A stretch of 64,000 bases of DNA from Actinoplanes italicus. GTDB taxonomy: Bacteria > Actinomycetota > Actinomycetes > Mycobacteriales > Micromonosporaceae. Positions 58,264-64,000 of this stretch are shown piece after piece. Numbering within the stretch: the first letter of the stretch is position 1; every line of letters starts with the position of its first letter. The stretch is from contig NZ_PVMZ01000031.1 of the NCBI RefSeq assembly GCF_003001815.1, positions 33,506-97,505 on the forward strand, in the 5' to 3' direction. A program made the translations under genes and the position numbers. The notes beneath the pieces are model-generated. The model ran no database searches and was not told the DNA's origin. It was given only the letters and a program-made list of their open reading frames with translations.

Positions 58264-59016
58264 CGAGGCCTCGAAAATACACAGCGCGAGAGTGGCGTCA
58301 TCGAACTGCTTGCCGCGAATTCGCTGACCGGAGGCGACGGCGGACTCGGCCTCCCGTACGCCCTTGAGAACGGCTCGCGGGCCGTCGCGCTCAGCGAGTC
58401 CGAACAGGTCCGCCCAGGTGTGCCCGAATCGCTCGACGTACCGTGCCGCCCCGTCGCTCAGCACCACGGCACGACGAACCTGACCCACGGGCACGGTTCC
58501 GGCCAGCGCCTCGTCGGCCGCCCGCGGATCCGTCGAGGCGACCCAGAACCCACCGGGGGCGTTGCGCAGCCTGGCGACCGATGCGATGTCGTACGCGGGG
58601 AGCCGAGCGGTGCGATCATCGGTGACGACCTCGTACCCGTCGTGCCGCTCCAGGACGACCGAGGAGTCGCACAGCACGAGGTAGTCGAGGTCTCCCCCAC
58701 GCAGGCGAAGCATCGCCAGTGTGGCCGAGGGGCTGTCCGGGTTGCTCAGGTCGCACGTTGCCTCATGGCGTCGGCGGAGACCCCGGATGGCGTCGGCCGT
58801 GACAGCGCGCAGAGTCGCATGCTCGTCGTCCGACAAGCCCGCGACCAGCAGATCCGTCAGGTTACGCACGAGCCAGGGCACATCGTGCACACAGCCGGTA
58901 CGGACGCCGGCGGGCACCGTGACGCCGTCGATGACGATGACGAACGACGCCGTGGCGATCAGATGGTCTTCGTTCGGGCGGCCAGGAGTGGCTTCCGTGG
59001 CGAAGGTGACGTCCAT
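58258..59016 (-). CDS. PP2C-type protein phosphatase-like protein
   Basis: Starting at ATG 59016 (MDVTFATEATPGRPNEDHLI) gives 252 residues; a GTG at 59022 is equally placed. The fold is PP2C-like: PGRPNEDHLIATASFVIVID (the metal-binding RxxNED and VIDGV), SATLAMLRLRGGDLDYLVLC (the LCDSS strand), VVLSDGAARYVERFG and the C-terminal QFDDATLALCIFEA with the metal-binding Asp-Asp. Such proteins dephosphorylate Ser/Thr or regulate partner-switching. It lies 19 bases after the MurD-like gene and is probably co-transcribed with it. Confidence 0.78.
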   Translation of the reverse strand: MDVTFATEATPGRPNEDHLIATASFVIVIDGVTVPAGVRTGCVHDVPWLVRNLTDLLVAGLSDDEHATLRAVTADAIRGLRRRHEATCDLSNPDSPSATLAMLRLRGGDLDYLVLCDSSVVLERHDGYEVVTDDRTARLPAYDIASVARLRNAPGGFWVASTDPRAADEALAGTVPVGQVRRAVVLSDGAARYVERFGHTWADLFGLAERDGPRAVLKGVREAESAVASGQRIRGKQFDDATLALCIFEASA

Positions 59017-59035
59017 GGTGACGCGCCCACCACCT

Positions 59036-60406
59036 TCAGTCACCGATCGCCGTCGCCTCGATCGCCTCGCGGAACACCCGTGACCGATGCTGCCAGTTGT
59101 CGAAACGCCCGTAACTCGGAGCGGCCGGCGACAGCAGCACGACACCGCCCGCCGGTGTGTGCTCCCGGCTCAGGTGCACGGCCTGAACGAGGTCGTCCGC
59201 CAGGATCGTCCGTACGCCCGGCAGGTCTTTCAGCAGGTCCAGGATCAGTTCGCCGCTGTCCGGGATGCCGACGAGCGTGGCGGAGACCTTGCTCTCCTCG
59301 AAGAAGGCACGCAACGGGCTGTAGTCGACGCCCCGATTCTCACCGCCGAGAATCACGGTCAACGGACGATCCGCGTACGCCTCGATCGCGTAGATGGCCG
59401 ACTGAGGGATCGTCGACAACGAGTCGTCCACGAAAGTCACACCGGATGGATCCGGCAGTACGGTGAGCCGCTGCTCGAGCGCTTCGTAGGCGGCGACCGC
59501 CTCGGCGATTACCGTGCGATGGGCCAGTACGTCGACGCCCTCGCTCTGCACCGTGGCGAGCGCCACGCACAGGTTGGCTTCGTTGTGCCGGCCGACGGGC
59601 CTGAACAGGTTCCGCGGGAACAGCGGCTCCCCGGCGAGGAAGACCCAGCGTTCGCCGTCGGCGCGCTCGGCGACGTGGAAGGAGTCCGGATGATTCGCCG
59701 CGACGAGGGGCAGTTCGGATCGCTGAGCCTGCAGTTCGGCGAACAGGCGCTGATCCTGCGCGTTGTAGACGACGGCCTCGGCCCCGTGCATCGCCACGTT
59801 GAGCTTGTCGCGGTAATACCCGCTCTCGCTGCCGGACCAGTCCAGGTGCTCGGGGAACAGCGAGGTGAGGGCCACGATCCGGGGTGAGTCGTCGAGGTCG
59901 GCGCACTGGTAGACGCTCAGCTCGAGCACGTACCGTTCCGACTCGGGCAGGGCGAGCGCGGCGACGCCGATGTTGCCACCGAGCGTGTTGGGCCGTCCCG
60001 CGGCCTCGAGGAGCTGGCTGACGAGCGTCGCGGTCGTGCTCTTCCCCTTGCTGCCCGTGACCCCGACCGTGCGGGACGCGTGGTCGGCCATCCAGAGCGC
60101 GGTGCCGCCCGTGACGATGCCGCCACGCGCGCGGTGCTCGACGATCCGCGGATGGACCTGACCGATGATGGGCGAGCGGACGATCACGTCGATCGACTGG
60201 AGCCGGCGTTGCGCGTCCTCACCGACATACAGCGGCGCGATCTCGGCGAGATGACCGGACCAGTCGGTAGCCAGGAAGGTCGCCTTGTCCTGGACGGCGA
60301 TCATCTCGCTCGGTTCGTGCGGGGCGATGGCCTCAGCAGCGGCGATGGCCTCCCGGCCGGTACCCCAGACAGCGACGCGCCGGCCTCGAAGATCTTGCAG
60401 ATGCAC
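59036..60406 (-). CDS. MurD-like UDP-MurNAc-L-Ala:glutamate ligase (probable MurD2)
   Basis: The GTG at 60406 has AGGAG upstream and gives 456 residues. Mur-ligase domains in order: an N-terminal Rossmann-like domain (RRVAVWGTGREAIAAAEAIA), the ATP P-loop GVTGSKGKSTT at 115-125, the central ELSVYQCADLDDSPRIVALT and SLFPEHLDWSG, and the C-terminal TFVDDSLSTIPQSAIYAIEA and VILGGENRGVDYSPLRAFFE. The sequence resembles the second MurD type (MurD2, which adds L-Glu and is paired with the epimerase MurL) more than housekeeping MurD; this is from memory of the family and no murL is visible here. The gene is with a PP2C-like gene and two unknown paralogues, not in a dcw cluster. Confidence 0.82.
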   Translation of the reverse strand: MHLQDLRGRRVAVWGTGREAIAAAEAIAPHEPSEMIAVQDKATFLATDWSGHLAEIAPLYVGEDAQRRLQSIDVIVRSPIIGQVHPRIVEHRARGGIVTGGTALWMADHASRTVGVTGSKGKSTTATLVSQLLEAAGRPNTLGGNIGVAALALPESERYVLELSVYQCADLDDSPRIVALTSLFPEHLDWSGSESGYYRDKLNVAMHGAEAVVYNAQDQRLFAELQAQRSELPLVAANHPDSFHVAERADGERWVFLAGEPLFPRNLFRPVGRHNEANLCVALATVQSEGVDVLAHRTVIAEAVAAYEALEQRLTVLPDPSGVTFVDDSLSTIPQSAIYAIEAYADRPLTVILGGENRGVDYSPLRAFFEESKVSATLVGIPDSGELILDLLKDLPGVRTILADDLVQAVHLSREHTPAGGVVLLSPAAPSYGRFDNWQHRSRVFREAIEATAIGD

Positions 60407-60568
60407 AGCGCGCTCCTGATACCGCCGGTCGTGTCATTTCCGGTGACACCTTACCCGCGGGGCACCGTCTGCCCGTCGGCAATCCTCAACGGCGCCCGGA
60501 GAGTGAATGTCCTCAGGGGACCGCGCCTGCCATAGTATTCGTGGCGCGGCGACCCTCGAAGGAGAGAT

Positions 60569-61555
60569 ATGGTGACGTTCGCGCCCGTCGACCTGCCCGT
60601 CTGCGAGCCCGGCTTCCAGCCGGACAAGACCGACGACCAGATCCGCGATTGGGTGACGTCCGAGCCGATACGGGAGCTGGTCTCCGCGTACGGCGGCAGC
60701 CTGCCCGACACTCAGGTCGAGGACGTGCTGCTCTGGCTCGACGACTTCTCCGGGGAGCACTGGGACTTCCGCCGCCGGGGCGGCGTCGAACGCGATCAGG
60801 TCACGGCGCCGGAATTCGACGAGGCGACCGCCGATCTGATCCTCGCCGCGGCGAGGGCACTGCGGCTGGTGGACGCCGCTCAGCCGGCGCACTCCTCGTA
60901 CGATCACATCCTCGTCCTCGGCGGTCTGGGCCGTGCCTGCCTGCAGCGGACCCGGTACGCCGCGGACATCGTGAAGTCCGGGGCCGCGACGGCGCCCGAG
61001 CTGGCCGCACTGGGCAGCTTCCGGCCGCTCAACGCGGCGGAGACCGCGCTGCCGGAGCTGGCCGGCGCGACGTACGAGGTCGACGCCATGGACGCCGGGG
61101 TGCGCATCGCCTTCGGACTGGACGAGCCGGCGGACCGGGCGATCTCCGACGGCGACGTCACGCACAGCTCCTGGGAGGTGCGCACGTACAGCGGTGGAGC
61201 GGTTCCGGAGATCCATGTGCTCGCCGCGCCGTCGAGCGAGCCCGACACCCGCCGCGCCAACACCCCGGACACGTACGAGTTCTGGGCGAACCGCGTTCAG
61301 CTGCAGACCACCGACCGCATCCTGGTGGTCACCTCGCCGATCTACGTCCCGTTCCAGCACAGCGACGCCATCCGGATGCTCGGCATGCGATACGGATGCG
61401 GACTGGACACCATCGGCTTCGATCCGGCCCGCGTCACGGTGCCGCTCGCACCCGGCGCGACGAACCCGGACCGGTATCTGCAGGAGATCCGCAGCGGGAT
61501 CCTGTCCATGCTGCGCCTCCACAACGCGCTCACCGATCCGGCGAAGACGGCATGA
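60569..61555 (+). CDS. Unknown protein, tandem paralogue 1
   Basis: The 328-residue protein starts at ATG 60569 behind AAGGAGAG. A helical N-terminal half (1-105) precedes a Rossmann-like domain: SSYDHILVLGGLGRACLQRT (about 109-128), IHVLAAPSSEPDTRRANTPD, and TDRILVVTSPIYVPFQHSDA then GMRYGCGLDTIGFDP. The alternation of hydrophobic strands with this order recalls the DUF218/YdcF fold, but key motifs are not identical and the assignment is tentative. It overlaps paralogue 2 by four bases. Confidence 0.68.
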   Translation: MVTFAPVDLPVCEPGFQPDKTDDQIRDWVTSEPIRELVSAYGGSLPDTQVEDVLLWLDDFSGEHWDFRRRGGVERDQVTAPEFDEATADLILAAARALRLVDAAQPAHSSYDHILVLGGLGRACLQRTRYAADIVKSGAATAPELAALGSFRPLNAAETALPELAGATYEVDAMDAGVRIAFGLDEPADRAISDGDVTHSSWEVRTYSGGAVPEIHVLAAPSSEPDTRRANTPDTYEFWANRVQLQTTDRILVVTSPIYVPFQHSDAIRMLGMRYGCGLDTIGFDPARVTVPLAPGATNPDRYLQEIRSGILSMLRLHNALTDPAKTA

Positions 61556-62499
61556 CGGCCACGTTCGCGCCCGTGGCACTTCCGAGCGACCTCGACGGAA
61601 TAGCGGCGTGGATCGACTCGGAGGCGATGGCGGCCCTGCTCGCCGAATTCCGGCACGAGCCGCTGCCCACAGGATCACTCGGCGATCGCCTTGCCGCACT
61701 GGAGGCGGTCTCCGCCCGGTGCTGGGACTACCGGAAGGGTCTCGAACGGCATCAGGCGACGGGCGAGACCTTCTCACCCGAGCGAACGGCGCGCATCGAG
61801 GCGGCCGCGACGGCCCTCGGACTCCTGGGCCATCGCCCGCCACCCGCCGACGACTACGACCACATCCTCGTCCTCGGCGGCGGTGTGCGGACGATGCTGG
61901 CACGCGCCGACCTCGCCGCGGATCTCGCACGTCAGGGTGTCAGCACGACGACCATCGCCGGCCTGGGCAGTGTCCGGCCGCTCGACAATCCGGCTCAGGT
62001 CGCACAGGAGCTCGGCCTGCCCGAGAGCCCCACCGAGGGCGACGCCGTCGAGGTGGGGCTGCGACGGGCCCTGAGACTCGGACAACCTCCCAGCCGCAGG
62101 TCGGGCGTCAGCGACACGGGCCAGCCGTGGTGGATCCGGTCGTACGAGGACACGCGACCCCCCGTGCACGTGCTGGCAGCGCCCTCGACCCGTCCCGGCA
62201 TGCGAGCCAACACGGGAGACACGTTCATCGGCTGGGCCGAGCTGGTGGAGCCCCGACCCGAAGGGGCGCGACTGCTGCTCGTGACGACGGACATCTTCGT
62301 GCCTTTCCAGCACTGCGATGCCGTCCGGCTCCTGACGCTGCAATACCGATGCCATGTCGACACGGTCGGCTTCGACACGAGGTCGAACCCGTGGGTCAAG
62401 ACTCCGGAGACTTTTCAGGTGCTGCAGGAGGTCCGCTCCGCTGTCCGCTCCATGCAGGCGCTGCATTCCGCACTGGACGGTGAGCAGGCCGCGATGTAG
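61552..62499 (+). CDS. Unknown protein, tandem paralogue 2
   Basis: The 315-residue protein starts within the stop of paralogue 1 (ATGA). It has the same blocks: DDYDHILVLGGGVRTMLARA (about 101-120), VHVLAAPSTRPGMRANTGDT, and VTTDIFVPFQHCDAVRLLTL with CHVDTVGFDT. The two proteins share the helical N-terminus and the same C-terminal IRSGILSMLRLHNALT/VRSAVRSMQALHSALD element. The tight coupling and equal length suggest a heterodimer. Function unknown; position between a MurD-like ligase and an SDR points to a biosynthetic or envelope role. Confidence 0.68.
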   Translation: MTATFAPVALPSDLDGIAAWIDSEAMAALLAEFRHEPLPTGSLGDRLAALEAVSARCWDYRKGLERHQATGETFSPERTARIEAAATALGLLGHRPPPADDYDHILVLGGGVRTMLARADLAADLARQGVSTTTIAGLGSVRPLDNPAQVAQELGLPESPTEGDAVEVGLRRALRLGQPPSRRSGVSDTGQPWWIRSYEDTRPPVHVLAAPSTRPGMRANTGDTFIGWAELVEPRPEGARLLLVTTDIFVPFQHCDAVRLLTLQYRCHVDTVGFDTRSNPWVKTPETFQVLQEVRSAVRSMQALHSALDGEQAAM

Positions 62500-62502
62500 G
62501 GA

Positions 62503-63249
62503 TCAGGGCCGGGTGAGGCTCTGCGCCGCGTCCGCGACGAGGACCGTGCCGGACACCGCCGGATTGTCGACTCCGATCGAGATCAGGGAGTCGGCGGCCT
62601 CGTCCGGGCTGAGGACCCGGCCGCGCGGGATCTTCGCGCCGATACGGCCGAAGTCCGCCTGCCGGCCGAGTTCCTCAGCGAGGCGCACGAAGTTGGCGGT
62701 CCGCGTCGTGCCGAGCGCGACGGCGTTGATCCGGATACCGTCCACGCCGAGGGGACCGGCCAGCGCGCGCACCATCCCGTGCAGGCCCGCCTTCGCCGCC
62801 GAGTATCCCGGCGCACGATAGCCGCCCAGCGCGTTCGTCGACGAGACCAGCGTGTATGACCGGTCACCGCCGGCCCGGCGTACCTCGTCGATCGTCGCCT
62901 GAATGACCGCAAAAGCCGAGATCAAATTCAATCCGATCGTACGGCGGAACGCGTCGAGCGGGACCTTCGTGAGATCCTCCACGCCCAATTCGGCGGTGTC
63001 CGAACCGCCGACGACGTGGAAGACCGCGGTGAGCGGCCCCAGCCCGGCCAGAGCCCCCGCGGCCCGCGTGGGAACCGTGTCACCCGAGAGGTCGACGGTC
63101 TGCCACCCGGCGACGGGCACACCGTCCACAGCGGGCACGATGTCCCACCCGACGACGCGGAACCCGCGCGCCACGAGTTTGTGGCACAGGCTCCGCCCGA
63201 TGTCCCCGGCGGCGCCGGTCACCAATGCCAACCGGCCGTCATTCGTCAT
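62503..63249 (-). CDS. Short-chain dehydrogenase/reductase
   Basis: The 248-residue SDR has the NAD(P) motif VTGAAGDIGRSL (about 10-21), the acidic VVGWDIVPAV loop, the catalytic Ser in TLVSSTNALGG and the Y-x-x-x-K pair in PGYSAAKAGLHGMV, with NAVALGTTRTANFV after it. It should oxidise or reduce a secondary alcohol or ketone of unknown identity. It converges on paralogue 2 with 3 bases between the stops and is divergent from the MBL-fold gene. Confidence 0.9.
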   Translation of the reverse strand: MTNDGRLALVTGAAGDIGRSLCHKLVARGFRVVGWDIVPAVDGVPVAGWQTVDLSGDTVPTRAAGALAGLGPLTAVFHVVGGSDTAELGVEDLTKVPLDAFRRTIGLNLISAFAVIQATIDEVRRAGGDRSYTLVSSTNALGGYRAPGYSAAKAGLHGMVRALAGPLGVDGIRINAVALGTTRTANFVRLAEELGRQADFGRIGAKIPRGRVLSPDEAADSLISIGVDNPAVSGTVLVADAAQSLTRP

Positions 63250-63338
63250 TCCCGCTCCCCTTGCCAGTGGCCCTCAGAACCGGGTCGAAAGTCCCTTCCA
63301 GGGTCTCCCGACCGGGTTCTACCTTCGACGCGGCCGTA

Positions 63339-63403
63339 TTCATGGGTCAAGGTCGTTCAGGGTCAAGGTCGTTCATGGTCAAGGTCGTATTCACGGGTCA
63401 AGG
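63339..63403. repeat. Four 16-17 bp iterons before the MBL-fold gene
   Basis: TTCATGGGTCAAGGTCG (63339-63355), TTCAGGGTCAAGGTCG (63356-63371), TTCATGGTCAAGGTCG (63372-63387) and TTCACGGGTCAAGG (63390-63403) are near-identical head-to-tail repeats with the core GGTCAAGG. They end 10 bases before the gene start and are probably binding sites for a regulator; the same frame is open, so translation through them cannot be excluded. Confidence 0.85.
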
Positions 63404-63413
63404 GAGCAAGACG

Positions 63414-64000
63414 GTGCGGATCACGGGCACGGGACACGCGAGCATGCGGATCGACACCGCCGCCGGCAGCATTCTGTGCGACCCGTGGGTCAATCCGGCG
63501 TTCTTCGCGTCGTGGTTCCCCTTCCCGGACAACTCCCTGCTGGACTGGGAGACACTCGGCGACGTCGACTACCTGTACGTGTCACACCTGCACCGCGACC
63601 ACTTCGACGCGGAGCACCTCAAGCGCTTCATCAGCAAGAAGGCCACGGTGCTCCTGCCGGAGTACCCGACCAGCCAGCTCGAGGACGAGCTGCGCGACCT
63701 GGGCTTCACCAGCTTCCTGCGGACGAAGTCGGACGAGGTGCACGAACTCGACGGCGGCCTGAAGGTCATGATCCAGGCGCTGATCAGCCCGACCGACGGC
63801 CCGATCGGCGACTCGTCGCTCTGGATCGAACACGACGGCATCCGCCTGCTCAATCAGAACGACGCCCGCCCGACCGACCTGACCAGGTTCACCGAGCTGG
63901 GCCATGTGCACGCGCACATGCTGCAGTTCTCCGGCGCCATCTGGTATCCGATGGTCTACGAGCTGCCCGAGTCCGCGAAGACCGCGTTCGGCAAGCAGAA
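63414..64000 (+). CDS. Metallo-beta-lactamase-fold hydrolase, C-terminus outside the window
   Basis: From the GTG at 63414 (VRITGTGHASMRIDTAAGSI) about 195 residues are visible. It is an MBL-fold protein of the UlaG/CMP-NeuAc-hydroxylase-like branch: GTGHASMRIDTAAGSILCDP, then the metal motif YVSHLHRDHFDAEHL (H-x-H-x-D-H), and later SSLWIEHDGIRLLNQNDARP. Some relatives carry a Rieske domain further on, which cannot be checked here. In-frame ATGs at 63342 and 63375 lie in the iterons; the GTG start keeps the family N-terminus and has GGGAG upstream. Confidence 0.82.
   Translation, partial: MRITGTGHASMRIDTAAGSILCDPWVNPAFFASWFPFPDNSLLDWETLGDVDYLYVSHLHRDHFDAEHLKRFISKKATVLLPEYPTSQLEDELRDLGFTSFLRTKSDEVHELDGGLKVMIQALISPTDGPIGDSSLWIEHDGIRLLNQNDARPTDLTRFTELGHVHAHMLQFSGAIWYPMVYELPESAKTAFGKQ

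Overview
The window is high-GC actinobacterial DNA, most like Actinoplanes or another Micromonosporaceae member. This rests on the GC-rich third positions, many GTG starts, families such as DUF5753-type XRE regulators, MEDS/STAS/anti-sigma proteins and RskA-type anti-sigma factors, and a large load of secreted plant-polymer hydrolases carrying CBM2 or ricin-type (CBM13) domains. No rRNA or tRNA gene was seen.

Layout. 1-8.5 kb: a partial helical-repeat protein, a membrane protein, then a plant cell-wall block: a PHB-depolymerase/feruloyl-esterase-like enzyme with CBM2, a CE3-type acetylxylan esterase with a ricin domain, a GH11 xylanase, a cytoplasmic GH43 beta-xylosidase, an MmpS-like protein and an NLP (NPP1) necrosis-inducing toxin homologue with its GHRHDWEH motif. 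8.4-9.9 kb: one decayed secreted-protein gene broken by two unrelated tandem-repeat arrays. 9.9-14.3 kb: small membrane and secreted proteins, then a ROK repressor divergent from a ricin-GH46 chitosanase (CsnR-csnA-like logic) and a MerR-type regulator. 15-18.6 kb: a coupled MEDS-STAS / MEDS-HATPase anti-sigma pair, a decayed serine hydrolase and a GNAT enzyme. 18.6-22.3 kb: a SigK-like module (sortase F, DUF4397 wall protein, ECF sigma, RskA anti-sigma, fasciclin protein) with three matching promoter-like elements. 22.4-25.1 kb: an NHL-repeat protein and two type VII-like proteins. 25.1-25.8 kb: a mosaic of duplicated and repeated fragments.

25.8-29.2 kb: a GH55 beta-1,3-glucanase divergent from a LacI regulator. 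29.2-35.4 kb: MFS, GNAT, DUF6271, pyridoxal kinase, a MarR regulator with two perfect or near-perfect operators in front of a quinone-oxidoreductase-like gene, and a frameshifted Uma2 gene. 35.7-42 kb: a nucleoside-phosphorylase/Ltp fusion, a Nudix hydrolase, an NB-ARC-TPR STAND protein, and an XRE regulator with a 2OG-Fe(II) oxygenase; this is the most defence- or accessory-like stretch. 42.2-50 kb: a TetR gene divergent from a five-gene atu-like acyl-CoA carboxylation operon. 50-55.2 kb: lipoproteins, two tandem secreted paralogues of unknown family and a membrane-anchored HTH protein. 55.2-58.2 kb: a GH62-GH10 arabinoxylan operon under a near-perfect CebR-type box. 58.2-64 kb: PP2C-like, MurD-like, two tandem paralogues of unknown function, an SDR and a partial metallo-beta-lactamase-fold protein behind a 16-bp iteron array.

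Together the extracellular esterases, xylanases and arabinofuranosidase would debranch and cut arabinoxylan, the cytoplasmic GH43 would finish xylo-oligosaccharides, and the GH46 and GH55 enzymes would attack chitosan and beta-1,3-glucan. This is a saprophyte's plant and fungal wall toolkit with local sugar-responsive repressors.
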